A program made the translations under genes and the position numbers. A model generated the notes under the pieces. That model had not been told where the DNA came from, did no database searches, and saw only the letters and a program-made list of their open reading frames with translations. Shown piece after piece: positions 22,515 to 31,039 of a stretch of 36,281 nt of DNA (position 1 is its first letter; the number at the start of each line of letters is the position of its first letter). This DNA comes from an uncultured Collinsella sp. (GTDB lineage Bacteria > Actinomycetota > Coriobacteriia > Coriobacteriales > Coriobacteriaceae): positions 1 through 36,281 of the forward strand of contig CALFDL010000248.1 in assembly GCA_937950415.1 (NCBI GenBank). Direction: 5' to 3'.

Positions 22515-23273
22515 GTGCTCAAAGCAGTCGTTTTCGATATGGACGAGACGCTTCTTAACATCAACCTCAACGCGTTCATCCTTCGCTATTTTAAGGATGT
22601 CTCTTCGATGCTCGCGGATATCGGGCGCCGCAGCCGCGGTGGCACGATGGCACGCCTCGGCACCATCCTGGTCGACCTCAACGCCAATCGCCGCAGCGGC
22701 ACGGATAACCGCACCAATCTTGAGTTTTACCGCACCGAGGTCGAGCGCCGATGCGGGATCCGCCTCTCCGATCCCCTCATCTACGAGGCGTTTACCTACT
22801 ATGACCGCGAAGTTCTTCCGTACAAGAACGACGATGTCATTAACGCCCACGCCATGCCGGGCGCACACGCCGCGCTCCAGGCCGTACAGGACGCAGGGCT
22901 GCGTTGCGCGCTCTTTACCAACCCCAGCTTTCCCCAAGGGGCCATCGAGTGCCGCATGGGCTGGGGCGACCTGGCCGACGCCCCCTTTGAGCTCGTCACG
23001 CACATGGGAAACACCACCCGCTGCAAGCCCGATGCCACCTACTATCTAGAGCAGCTTCAGGTGATGGGACTCGAGCCGCACGAGGTCCTTATGGTGGGCA
23101 ACGATCCCAAACGCGACTTCCCGTCCCCCGATTGCGGCATCCAAACCGCCTTTGTGGGCCAAGGCAAGCCCAGCCGAGCCACCTGGCGCGGAACCATGGA
23201 AGACTTCGCCCGCGACTTTAACGCCGTAATCGAGGCCTTCTACGAACACCAAATAGCCAACGAACTGTCATAG
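22515..23273 (+). CDS. HAD-superfamily hydrolase, 252 aa
   Basis: Rossmann-fold phosphatase-like enzyme. Motif I is VVFDMDETLLN with catalytic Asp8 and Asp10, motif II is ALFTNPSF, and motifs III/IV are RCKPDATYYLEQL with MVGNDPKRDFPSPDCG. A helical cap of about 80 residues follows motif I. The GTG start at 22515 is supported by AGAAAGG 8 nt upstream. It probably removes phosphate from a small metabolite; substrate not identifiable. Single gene, with structured element E copy 3 beginning 56 nt downstream. Confidence 0.85.
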   Translation: MLKAVVFDMDETLLNINLNAFILRYFKDVSSMLADIGRRSRGGTMARLGTILVDLNANRRSGTDNRTNLEFYRTEVERRCGIRLSDPLIYEAFTYYDREVLPYKNDDVINAHAMPGAHAALQAVQDAGLRCALFTNPSFPQGAIECRMGWGDLADAPFELVTHMGNTTRCKPDATYYLEQLQVMGLEPHEVLMVGNDPKRDFPSPDCGIQTAFVGQGKPSRATWRGTMEDFARDFNAVIEAFYEHQIANELS

Positions 23274-23328
23274 AACCCCTCACTCGCTCCAAACAAAACA
23301 ACGCCGCAGGTTGAGCATAAGCCAGCGA

Positions 23329-23426
23329 AAACGCCCCTAAGCGAGCAATGTGCCTTGAAAGAGGAGGGCATAGGCCTTCTGGCCATGCCCGACGATTGAA
23401 AGGTAGATTGCCGCTTAGGGGCGTTT
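23329..23426. ncRNA. Structured repeat element E, copy 3
   Basis: Outer stem of 15 perfect pairs (23329-23343 with 23412-23426) whose sequence is unrelated to copy 2. Then come GCAA/TTGC, a TG/GA internal loop, TGCCTT/AAGGTA (one G-U), internal loop GAAAGAGGA opposite TTGA, and apical hairpin GGGCAT-(A)GGCC-TTCT-GGCC-ATGCCC. The apical stem differs from copy 2 by paired changes. GCAGCGTC follows, as in copy 2. It lies between the convergent HAD and cyuA genes. Confidence 0.65.
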
Positions 23427-23439
23427 GCAGCGTCGACCG

Positions 23440-23467
23440 GTTACGCGGTTTGGTAAAACCGCGTAAC
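23440..23467. terminator. Hairpin at the end of cyuA
   Basis: GTTACGCGGTTT/AAACCGCGTAAC forms a 12-bp perfect stem with a 4-nt loop, reaching into the cyuA stop codon. No T run follows, so it may be an mRNA 3'-end stabiliser or a weak terminator. Confidence 0.5.
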
Positions 23468-24786
23468 TAACAAACCTGGGTTTTGCCGATCATGATGTTG
23501 AGGATCTCGACGTCGGTATCCTTCATGCCCACGCGGCCCACGTAGCCCATGCTGGCGATAGTCTCCTCCACCGTATCCTGGATCAAGCCCTCGCCGGCGC
23601 GGAAGCCGCGGCCCTGCATGGCCATATCGTGACCCAGAATCGCAGCGTCAACGGCTGCCGAAATCTTAGCCGCGCAACTCGCCTTGGCGCCATCGCATAC
23701 GATGCCGCCCACGTTGCCGAGCGTATTGGAGACCGTTGCGCCAATCTGCTCGCGCGTGCCACCGCACAGCCAGGTAATCGCAGCGCCGGCGCCGCACGCG
23801 GCGCAAATAGCACCGCAAAACGCCGAGAGCGCACCAATATAGCTCTTGATATGCACGGCGATAAGATCGGACAGCATCACGGCGCGCACCAGGCGCTCGT
23901 GGTCGCAGCGCAGGAACTCAGCATACTCCATGACGGGCAATGCGCAGGTAATGCCCTGATTACCCGAGCCGCACACAATGGCGACCGGCAGCGCGCAACC
24001 GTTCATGCGGGCGTCGGACCCGGCGGCCGCACGGGCACGGGCGCGGCAGGCGACGTCATCGGCACGAGCACCCAGCAGCGTACGGCCCACCTCGGCGCCC
24101 CAAGCGTGCGCGAGACCCTCGGCACTGATCGCGCCATTCAGCTCAATCTGACGCTCAACGGCAGCGCGGGCGTCCTCAATGTCACCGTCCTCGATAAAGT
24201 CGATGATGGTCTCGATCGACATGGGCGTGTCGGCGTTATCTGCCGCACGCTCGGCCACCACGCGCTCGGCGCAGGCGGCGCACTCCCCCGCCGACTTACC
24301 GCATACCGGAATACCGTCGAGCGTATGGCACGTGACATTAGTGTGGTGATCGGTAATCTCGACGACCGCGGTATGGCCCCCGGCCGTCGCAGTCACCTTG
24401 ATGTAGAGGTTGGGCACACCCTCGACAAGCGACACATCGCAGTAGCCGGCGTCGGCGAGGAGCTCGGCCACGCGAGCGCGGTCTTCATCGTTAACGCTCT
24501 CGAGCACCTCGAGTGCGCTCTCAGCGTCGCCGCCCACGGCACCCAGCACGGCCGCGGCCTCAATACCGTGCATACCGCCCGAGTTGGGCACGGTCACGCT
24601 CTTGACGTTCTTGATGATGTTGCCCGAGCAGGCAACATCCATATGATCGGGTTCGCAACCGAGCGTCTGACTCGCCAACGCAGCTGCATAGGCAACGGCA
24701 ATGGGCTCGGTGCAGCCGAGTGCACAGACAAGCTCGCGGTTCAAAACGTCGCAAAATGCGGCATCACGGATGGAATCAGTAGGCAT
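23467..24786 (-). CDS. cyuA: L-cysteine desulfidase / UPF0597 family (CyuA-like), 439 aa
   Basis: Iron-sulfur enzyme of the serine-dehydratase-alpha fold, expected to break L-cysteine into pyruvate, ammonia and sulfide. Family features are ELVCALGCTEPIAVAYAAA near the N-terminus, DVACSGNIIKNVKSVTVPNSGG, VAIVCGSGNQGITCALPV (the cluster-binding region) and a C-terminal GNVGGIVCDGAKASCAAKISAAVDAA. Start MPTDSIRD at 24786 is chosen because AGGAG lies 6 nt upstream; the frame extends 38 codons further without support. The product's sulfide output fits the sulfide-using metY and the anaerobic lifestyle. D-serine or L-serine deamination is a less likely alternative. Confidence 0.86.
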   Translation of the reverse strand: MPTDSIRDAAFCDVLNRELVCALGCTEPIAVAYAAALASQTLGCEPDHMDVACSGNIIKNVKSVTVPNSGGMHGIEAAAVLGAVGGDAESALEVLESVNDEDRARVAELLADAGYCDVSLVEGVPNLYIKVTATAGGHTAVVEITDHHTNVTCHTLDGIPVCGKSAGECAACAERVVAERAADNADTPMSIETIIDFIEDGDIEDARAAVERQIELNGAISAEGLAHAWGAEVGRTLLGARADDVACRARARAAAGSDARMNGCALPVAIVCGSGNQGITCALPVMEYAEFLRCDHERLVRAVMLSDLIAVHIKSYIGALSAFCGAICAACGAGAAITWLCGGTREQIGATVSNTLGNVGGIVCDGAKASCAAKISAAVDAAILGHDMAMQGRGFRAGEGLIQDTVEETIASMGYVGRVGMKDTDVEILNIMIGKTQVC

Positions 24787-25058
24787 AGGTATCTCCTGTA
24801 TATATATCGAACTGGACTCTCGATAATAGTTAACTCTATTTATTTGATAACAATGCATCAAAAACCGCAACCATGGTTCCGGCGGACGGCGCTCGAGCAC
24901 AAACTGGTGGCATTATTCATGAGAAGCCGATCTTGTTGCATGCTAAAGCGTTTGACCAAAAAACGCCCGAGCGTTTACGCAAGAGTCGCGCTATCATGCA
25001 GTTGAACGCGGTAAACACCTTTAGCATTTGCGCCGCACAGACCAGAGAGGAACCATCC

Positions 25059-25526
25059 ATGAAGATCGGTATCGGTAACGACCACGCCGCCGTCGAGCTC
25101 AAGAGCATCATCTCCGAGCACCTGAAGGAGCGCGGCTGCGAGGTCGTGAACTTTGGCACCGACACCTCCGAGAGCTTTGACTACCCCATCGCCGGCTACA
25201 AGGTGGGTAAGGCCGTTGCCAACGGCGACGTCGACCTGGGCATCCTCATCTGTGGCACCGGCGTCGGGATTAGCCTGGCTGCTAACAAGGTAGAGGGCGT
25301 GCGCGCCGTCGTGTGCTCCGAGCCCTTCAGCGCCAAGCTCTCCCGTATGCACAACAACACCAACGTGCTCGCCTTTGGCGCCCGCGTCGTGGGCTCCGAG
25401 CTCGCTAAGATGATTGTCGACGAGTGGCTCGACGCCGAGTTTGAGGGCGGTCGTCACGAGCGTCGCGTTAACCTCCTCAACGAGATCGACCACACGCGCG
25501 GCCTCAAGGTCGTCGACGAGGCCTAA
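25059..25526 (+). CDS. rpiB: Ribose-5-phosphate isomerase B, 155 aa
   Basis: Interconverts ribulose-5-phosphate and ribose-5-phosphate. The N-terminus MKIGIGNDHAAVELK carries the Asp8-His9 pair, with ICGTGVGISLAANK (catalytic Cys65) and RMHNNTNVLAFGARVVG. Length is normal. ATG 25059 has AGAGAGG 8 nt upstream; the open frame continues upstream but without a ribosome site. Followed by a strong terminator at 25554-25590; probably a single-gene unit. Confidence 0.95.
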   Translation: MKIGIGNDHAAVELKSIISEHLKERGCEVVNFGTDTSESFDYPIAGYKVGKAVANGDVDLGILICGTGVGISLAANKVEGVRAVVCSEPFSAKLSRMHNNTNVLAFGARVVGSELAKMIVDEWLDAEFEGGRHERRVNLLNEIDHTRGLKVVDEA

Positions 25527-25553
25527 ACTACTCAGTGCCACAAGCTAACAGCA

Positions 25554-25600
25554 GGGGCCCGCTCGAAACTCATATCCGAGCGGGCCCCTTCATAGATTTT
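25554..25600 (+). terminator. Intrinsic terminator of rpiB
   Basis: GGGGCCCGCTCG (25554-25565) pairs perfectly with CGAGCGGGCCCC (25577-25588), followed by TT and a T4 run at 25597-25600. Confidence 0.8.
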
Positions 25601-25602
25601 GG

Positions 25603-25637
25603 AATAAAAGAGCGCCGCGGATGGAGTTCCGCGGCGC
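25603..25637 (-). terminator. Intrinsic terminator of ndk
   Basis: GCGCCGCGG/CCGCGGCGC 9-bp stem (25612-25620 with 25629-25637), 8-nt loop, then CTCTTTTATT leftward. Confidence 0.85.
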
Positions 25638-25677
25638 CCAAGCCACACGCTAACAGCTTTAAGGAGTCAAAGCTGGT

Positions 25678-26082
25678 TTAGCCAAAGAAGCGCTTGATCT
25701 CGATCTCGGCGTTCTCCAGGCAGTCGGAGCCGTGGATCACGTTGGCGTTGACATCGACAGCGAAGTCGCCGCGGATGGTGCCGGGGGCAGCATCAAGCGG
25801 GTTGGTAGCGCCCATAAGGGTGCGCATCTTGGAGACAGCGGAGAGACCGGAAACGACCATCTTGACGACCGGACCGCTCGTCATAAAGTCGCAGAGACCG
25901 CCAAAGAAGGGCTTGTCGGCCAGATGGGCGTAGTGCTCCTCGACGGTAGCGCGCTCGAGCGTGGTCATCTCCATGCGCTCGATGACAAGACCGCTGCGCT
26001 CAATGCGAGCAACAATCTCGCCGATCTTGCGGTCGCGCACGGCGTCGGGCTTAATCATGATGAAGGTCTTCTCGATAGCCAT
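25678..26082 (-). CDS. ndk: Nucleoside diphosphate kinase, 134 aa
   Basis: Balances NTP pools by phosphate transfer through a histidine. MAIEKTFIMIKPDAVRDRKIGEIV is the conserved start, and NVIHGSDCLENAEIEI holds catalytic His117 and the signature. Length is typical of bacterial NDK. Start at 26082 with AAAGG upstream. The gene ends at a good terminator, and a 384-nt gap separates it from argH. Confidence 0.96.
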   Translation of the reverse strand: MAIEKTFIMIKPDAVRDRKIGEIVARIERSGLVIERMEMTTLERATVEEHYAHLADKPFFGGLCDFMTSGPVVKMVVSGLSAVSKMRTLMGATNPLDAAPGTIRGDFAVDVNANVIHGSDCLENAEIEIKRFFG

Positions 26083-26466
26083 AAGGTAGCCTTTCAAGTA
26101 GGTTCGCGCGTGCCCAAGTCCCATTCCGGCACCCGCCTGGACTGCATCGTAACAGAGTTTTAGCTGCAGTTAAACAAAAAGCTGTTTATTGAAACGCTGC
26201 AATTTATTAAAGCGCTCCATATGTGTCACTTCTGTTTCGAAGCCCGATTAGAGTACCATCCGACCGCCCATCAACCGCATCGAACAGAGCAGACGGTCGG
26301 TTGCCACCCGCGAACGTGCCCCCTTCACAACCTGCCCAAAGGTCCTACAGAAGTTCTCGACAAGCCCCTCCCCCATAGCAACAAAATACGGACACCCACA
26401 TCAGCAGGCGCCCGTAAAAGCAAAACGATTTATCAATAAATGGGCAATGCGGCTTCAGCCAAACCT
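26083..26466. other. Intergenic region upstream of ndk; nothing identified
   Basis: A low-complexity, pyrimidine-tilted stretch with no supported gene, repeat or terminator. TACGAT near 26148-26153 on the minus strand could be the ndk -10 box. The short + strand frame at 26221-26439 has no ribosome site. Confidence 0.4.
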
Positions 26467-27897
26467 CTACTTTGCCCCGTGACCCATCTCGACGACCTTG
26501 GTTAGCGATCCAAACACACCTTCGTCGACCACGAGCTGCGCCTCGGCACGCTGCAGCTGCACGGCAACGGCGGCAGGGGCGGTGCCGCCCTCGGTCGTGC
26601 GCGCGGCGACAATCGACGGGATGTCGAGCGCCTTTGTAATGTCGCGCTCAAAGAGCGGGCTTGCCTCCTGGAACACCTCAAACGGCAGGTCCTCAAGATT
26701 GCAGCCGCGCTTCTCGCACATCAGGACCAGATGGCCTACCACGGCATGTGCCTCGCGGAACGGCAGGCCACGCTTGGCCAGGTAATCGGCAACATCGGTG
26801 GCGGCAAGGTGCCCCACGCCGCACTCGCGCGCCATGGCATCCTCGTTGACGGTCCAAGTCGAAATCATTCCGGCCATAACGGACAGGCACTGCATGAGCG
26901 TATGGGCGGTATCGAGCGCGCCCTCCTTGTCCTCCTGCAAGTCCTTGTTATAAGCAAGCGGCAAGCCCTTCATGGTTACCAGCAACTGCACCAGGTTGCC
27001 GTACACGCGACCGCTCTTGCCGCGGATAAGCTCGGCAAAGTCGGGGTTCTTCTTCTGCGGCATGATAGACGAGCCGGTGGAGTAGGAGTCTGAAAGCGTG
27101 ATAAAGCCAAATTCGGAGCTCGACCACAGCACGATCTCCTCGGAAAGACGCGACAGGTGCATCGCCATGACGGATCCGGCGTAATGCAGATCGAGCAGGA
27201 AATCACGGTCGGAAACCGCATCGAGCGAGTTGGGAATCACGCCCGCAAAGCCAAGTTCGGCAGCCGTCATCTGACGATCGAGCGGATAGCTCGTGCCGGC
27301 AAGCGCGGCAGCACCCAGCGGACAGTTGTCGGCGGCATCAAAGGCAGCCTTCAGGCGTGTAAAGTCGCGCGCGAACATCCAGGAATACGCCAGCAGATGA
27401 TGCGACAGCAGCACGGGCTGAGCGTGCTGCATGTGCGTGTAGCCCGGCAGAATCACCTTGTCGTACTTCTTGGCCGCATCCACCAGCACATGGCGCAGCT
27501 CAAGATTGGCCCCCATGAGCTCCTTGGCCAGCGCCTTGACGCCCAGGCGTGTGTCGGTCGCCACCTGGTCGTTGCGCGAACGTCCGGTATGCAAGCGCTT
27601 GCCAGCCTCGCCGATGCGACGCGTCAGCTCGCTCTCGATGGACATATGAATGTCCTCGTCGTTGATGTCGAAGGTGAAGTTGCCGGCATCGATATCCTGT
27701 TCGATTCCGGTCAGGCCCTTGGCAATCGCCTGCTCGTCCTCGGCACTGATGATGCCCTGGGCGGCCAGCATTTTGGCATGCGCCTTAGAGCCGGCGATAT
27801 CCTGCTTATAGAGATGTTTGTCGACCGGCAGCGACGCGCCAAACTCCTGCGTGACCTCGGCCACGCCTGCCTCAAAACGACCGCCCCAAAGAGCCAT
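26467..27897 (-). CDS. argH: Argininosuccinate lyase, 476 aa
   Basis: Last step of arginine synthesis: argininosuccinate to arginine plus fumarate. MALWGGRFEAGVAEVTQEFGASLP is the typical start; LHTGRSRNDQVATD and GYTHMQHAQPVLLSHHLLAYSW are conserved active-site regions; the fumarase-superfamily signature GSSIMPQKKNPDFAELIRG lies near residue 285. Start at 27897 with AAAGGGG upstream. It lies downstream of argG on the same strand, with a hairpin and a 56-aa gene between them. Confidence 0.95.
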   Translation of the reverse strand: MALWGGRFEAGVAEVTQEFGASLPVDKHLYKQDIAGSKAHAKMLAAQGIISAEDEQAIAKGLTGIEQDIDAGNFTFDINDEDIHMSIESELTRRIGEAGKRLHTGRSRNDQVATDTRLGVKALAKELMGANLELRHVLVDAAKKYDKVILPGYTHMQHAQPVLLSHHLLAYSWMFARDFTRLKAAFDAADNCPLGAAALAGTSYPLDRQMTAAELGFAGVIPNSLDAVSDRDFLLDLHYAGSVMAMHLSRLSEEIVLWSSSEFGFITLSDSYSTGSSIMPQKKNPDFAELIRGKSGRVYGNLVQLLVTMKGLPLAYNKDLQEDKEGALDTAHTLMQCLSVMAGMISTWTVNEDAMARECGVGHLAATDVADYLAKRGLPFREAHAVVGHLVLMCEKRGCNLEDLPFEVFQEASPLFERDITKALDIPSIVAARTTEGGTAPAAVAVQLQRAEAQLVVDEGVFGSLTKVVEMGHGAK

Positions 27898-28015
27898 GGA
27901 ACCGTCCCCTTTCTCCAAATACCAAAACAAGCGCCCAAAGCAATGCGCCATAACGCTAAAGCGATTTTTCAACCGCTAGTTTTACACATTCCCCACCGTG
28001 TGCGGAGCCATGTAG

Positions 28016-28186
28016 CTAATTTGCAAAGAAGTGACGCGCCATGCACTTGGCGCCCAACGTCTCCCTCCGGATGTTGCCCTGCGAACCATCGATCCAGGCC
28101 TTCAGGCTCATAGGGACGTCCTCGACCCTTGCAGCATCGAACTCGGGCGCGAGGGCAAGTAAAGCATGCGCGATAGCATTGAACAT
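28016..28186 (-). CDS. Hypothetical small protein, 56 aa, between argG and argH
   Basis: Frame from ATG 28184-28186 to TAG 28016-28018, with GAGGAG 8 nt upstream. It starts MFNAIAHALLALAPEFDAAR and ends AKCMARHFFAN, with no signal peptide or membrane helix. The start lies just after an AT-rich TATATATA stretch (28199-28208) that could be a -10 region. I do not recognise it. Position in the arginine gene run is suggestive but does not show a role. Confidence 0.5.
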   Translation of the reverse strand: MFNAIAHALLALAPEFDAARVEDVPMSLKAWIDGSQGNIRRETLGAKCMARHFFAN

Positions 28187-28236
28187 AATGGATACTCCTC
28201 ATATATATAGGCGCAGAGCCGCCAAATTGATAGAAG

Positions 28237-28266
28237 GAGCCCCGCCGGACAACCCCGGCGGGGCTC
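28237..28266 (-). terminator. Hairpin after argG
   Basis: GAGCCCCGCCGG (28237-28248) pairs perfectly with CCGGCGGGGCTC (28255-28266). The leftward tail CTTCTATC has few T residues, so termination may be partial and allow readthrough to the 56-aa gene and argH. Confidence 0.65.
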
Positions 28267-28419
28267 GGACTCAGCCGCAGACGCGGCATCATATATGCGG
28301 GCGGAACGTAGGGGCCACCGATGTTAAGAAGTGTCAGCAAGCATAACGAAAGGTAGGGACCCCGTGCGCCCGTTATGTATCACGCGGATGGGCCGCGCGG
28401 ATACCAAGGGAAGGAGGCG

Positions 28420-29646
28420 CTAGGCCTGGGCGGCAGCAGAGCTGGGGCCCTGGACCTTTGCCCACGTCTTGAGCGACAGCGTATCGATCTCGATAAAGCC
28501 GGCACTGGCCTTCTCGTCAAACGTGGTGTCGCGGTCGTAGGTAGCCAGACCGTAGTCGTAGAGGCTGAAGGGGCTCTTGCGGCCGACGACATGGCAGTTG
28601 CCCTTAAAGAACTTCAGACGGACGGTGCCGGTCACGAACTTCTGGGTGTCGGCCATAAAGGCGTCGAGCGCGTTTTTGAGCGGGCTGTACCACTGGCCGT
28701 TGTACACGGCGGTGGCCCAATCCTGCTCGAGCTTGATCTTGGTCTTGAGCAGGTCGCCCTCGACGCAGATGTCCTCGAGCGCCTTGTGGGCGGTGATGAG
28801 CGTCAGGGCGCCGGGAACCTCGTAGCACTCGCGGCTCTTAAGGCCCACCAGGCGATCCTCGACCAGATCGAGACGGCCAAAGCCATTGTCGCCGGAGATC
28901 TTGTTGAGGGAGATGACAATCTCGGAGAGCTTCATCTTCTTGCCGTCGACGGCGACGGGCTTGCCGGCCTCAAACTCGATCTCGGTATAGGTCGGGGTGT
29001 CGGGCGTGTCCTCGGGGTTCTTAGTCATAACCCAAGCGTCATCGAGCGGCTCGTTCCAGGGATCCTCCAGGTGGCCGCACTCAATGGCACGACCCCACAG
29101 GTTGTCGTCGATGGAGTAGGGGTTGTCGTTGGCACCCTCGGGAACCGGCACGTTGTGGGCGTGGGCATAGGCGACCTCGTCGGGACGGCACTTCAGGTCC
29201 CACTCGCGAACCGGGGCGATAACCTTGAGCTCGGGGTCGAGGGCCTTTACGGCGGCCTCAAAACGGACCTGGTCGTTGCCCTTGCCGGTGCAGCCGTGGG
29301 CGACGTAGGTCGCGCCAAACTCGTGGGCGACCTCAACAAGCTTCTTGGCAAGCAGCGGGCGAGACAGGGCGGAGAGCAGCGGATACTTGTTCTCGTACAT
29401 GGAGTTTGCTGCAATGGCTTTGGTCAGGAACTCATCGGAGAACTCGTCGCGCAGGTCGAGCACCTGGCAATCGAGAACGCCCAGGTCGAGCGCCTTCTGC
29501 TTTTTGGCATCCAGGCCGGTCTCCTCCTGGCCCACGTTGCCGCAGACGCAAACGACGTCGAGATTCTTCTCGTCCTGGAGCCACTTGACACATACGGATG
29601 TATCAAGACCACCGGAATATGCGAGAACGACTTTTTCCTTGCTCAT
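28420..29646 (-). CDS. argG: Argininosuccinate synthase, 408 aa
   Basis: ATP-dependent joining of citrulline and aspartate. The PP-loop motif AYSGGLDTSV (9-18) and GCTGKGNDQVRFE (citrulline/aspartate site) are intact, with DDNLWGRAIECG and the C-terminal family blocks. The start at 29646 (MSKEKVV) has AAAGGA upstream. The 205-nt leader between it and the small Arg-rich ORF has alternative pairings, suggesting control by arginine supply (see 29704-29940). Confidence 0.96.
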   Translation of the reverse strand: MSKEKVVLAYSGGLDTSVCVKWLQDEKNLDVVCVCGNVGQEETGLDAKKQKALDLGVLDCQVLDLRDEFSDEFLTKAIAANSMYENKYPLLSALSRPLLAKKLVEVAHEFGATYVAHGCTGKGNDQVRFEAAVKALDPELKVIAPVREWDLKCRPDEVAYAHAHNVPVPEGANDNPYSIDDNLWGRAIECGHLEDPWNEPLDDAWVMTKNPEDTPDTPTYTEIEFEAGKPVAVDGKKMKLSEIVISLNKISGDNGFGRLDLVEDRLVGLKSRECYEVPGALTLITAHKALEDICVEGDLLKTKIKLEQDWATAVYNGQWYSPLKNALDAFMADTQKFVTGTVRLKFFKGNCHVVGRKSPFSLYDYGLATYDRDTTFDEKASAGFIEIDTLSLKTWAKVQGPSSAAAQA

Positions 29647-29703
29647 GGCTGTTTCCTTTCGCCCTTGGTAGCTAGTTAGAACATCGGTCAGTTGCAAGTC
29701 ACC

Positions 29704-29821
29704 TTGAGGTCAAAAACCGTGCAATATCAGGTTATTCAGCAGAATGCATCACAGGCATGCCCTAGAAACATGCGACTATGTCGTGCTTAAACCCAACGAC
29801 CTCAAAATGACTCTGTTGAGG
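29704..29821 (-). promoter_or_regulatory. Candidate attenuator with alternative pairings in the argG leader
   Basis: In transcription order: CCTCAA (complement of 29816-29821), TTGAGGTC (complement of 29798-29805) and GACCTCAA (complement of 29704-29711). The middle segment can pair with either neighbour but not both. This is the 1:2 versus 2:3 logic of leader-peptide attenuation. No T-run terminator is obvious, so the output could be Rho- or translation-based. Confidence 0.4.
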
Positions 29822-29851
29822 CAATTCGCCCCATGCGGACAGAGACGATTG

Positions 29852-29926
29852 TTATCGTCGTCGGGAAATTGCGCGCTGGCGTCGGATGGCATTGTCTGCA
29901 GTGGTGATGATCGTTACGAACTGCAT
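29852..29926 (-). CDS. Arginine-rich leader peptide upstream of argG, 24 aa
   Basis: ATG 29924-29926 to TAA 29852-29854. GAAAGGAG lies 6 nt upstream, a strong ribosome site. The last ten residues read RRQRAISRRR: six arginines (four CGA, two CGC), the final three being CGA-CGA-CGA directly before the stop. CGA is commonly a rare codon, which would make the ribosome sensitive to charged tRNA-Arg. The complementary segments at 29704-29821 follow. The composition and position suggest a regulatory leader peptide of argG. Confidence 0.5.
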   Translation of the reverse strand: MQFVTIITTADNAIRRQRAISRRR

Positions 29927-30200
29927 CTGCCTCTCCTTTCAACTATCGCCGGGCGCAATTCTAATATCGTAAACGGTACCTTTTCCTCGGTAAGCGGTTG
30001 TTTTTCCGTCTCCGTTTTCGATGTTCGCTATATTACGCTAAAGCGTCCGCAGCACAAGCGACAAATTCAAATTTCTGAAAAGTTTTTTCATTACTTTGTG
30101 AATGGTGATGCAAACGCGCGCCAATCCTGCGAAAATACGCCCGACTACAAGTTGATGGTTATAACGTCTGAAACAATTTCGAAACGAAAGGCTCGCTTTT

Positions 30201-31028
30201 ATGCAAACTTACGAATCGGACGCCAATATCGGAAACATTAAGCTCATCGCCGTCGACATGGACAAAACGCTGCTGACCGACGAGCGCGTGCTGCCGCAAG
30301 GCCTCGACGAGCGCCTGGACAAGCTCGCCGAAGCCGGCATCGTATTCTGCCCCGCTAGCGGACGTCCAGCCCCCAAGCTCGAGGAGATGTTCGAGGGCAT
30401 CAAGAACCGCCTCGCCTTTTGTCCCGACAACGGAGCCTGCGTCATCTATCGCGGCAACTATATCTATAAGAGCAACATCGATGTGGCGCTGTATCAGCAG
30501 GTCTTGAGCCGCGCCTCGGAGGATCCGCGCGCTGTCCCCGTCCTGTGCTGCTTCGACGAGTTCTACGTGCTTGCCCGCGACCATCAGTACCACGACGAGA
30601 TCAGCGTCTACTACAACACAATCAACTACGTCGACAGCTTTGAGGGCATTGATTTCGAGTCCAACAAGATTTCGGTCTTCTTCCCCGGCTACGACGCCGA
30701 GCCCGCTTTCCGCGAGACCTATAGCCCCGAGTTCTCGGACAAGCTCTACGTCACCAACGCCGGGCGCGAGTGGATCGACTTTATGAACCTGGGTGTCGAC
30801 AAGGGCGCCGGCGTCGCGCATCTTTGCGAGCACCTGGGCATCGATATCGCTGACGCCGCTGCTGCGGGCGATACGTACAATGACATCCCCATGCTGGAGC
30901 GCGTCGGTCACAGCTTTATCGTGGACAACGCCGAGGAGCATATGAACGCGCATGCTAAGTGGCGCATTCCGAGTAACAACGACGGGGGCGTACTGACGCT
31001 CATCGACGCCATCTTGGCGGCTCGTTAA
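30201..31028 (+). CDS. Cof-type HAD-IIB phosphatase, 275 aa
   Basis: Sugar-phosphate or cofactor phosphatase fold. Motif I is IAVDMDKTLLTDE (16-28), motif II is CPASGRP, and motif IV is AAAGDTYNDIPML, with a C2-type cap between. Start at 30201 with AAAGG upstream; an AT-rich 270-nt stretch precedes it. The substrate is unknown. It is followed by a large inverted repeat and then convergent polA. Confidence 0.88.
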   Translation: MQTYESDANIGNIKLIAVDMDKTLLTDERVLPQGLDERLDKLAEAGIVFCPASGRPAPKLEEMFEGIKNRLAFCPDNGACVIYRGNYIYKSNIDVALYQQVLSRASEDPRAVPVLCCFDEFYVLARDHQYHDEISVYYNTINYVDSFEGIDFESNKISVFFPGYDAEPAFRETYSPEFSDKLYVTNAGREWIDFMNLGVDKGAGVAHLCEHLGIDIADAAAAGDTYNDIPMLERVGHSFIVDNAEEHMNAHAKWRIPSNNDGGVLTLIDAILAAR

Positions 31029-31039
31029 CGCAACCTGTC

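Noticed and set aside
26221..26439. A 72-codon + strand frame between ndk and argH.
   Set aside because: No ribosome site or recognisable feature; Pro/His/Thr-rich composition looks like non-coding translation.
29744..30241. A 165-codon frame on the + strand between argG and the Cof phosphatase.
   Set aside because: No ribosome site, mixed composition, overlaps the start of the Cof gene in another frame, and lies opposite the argG leader.
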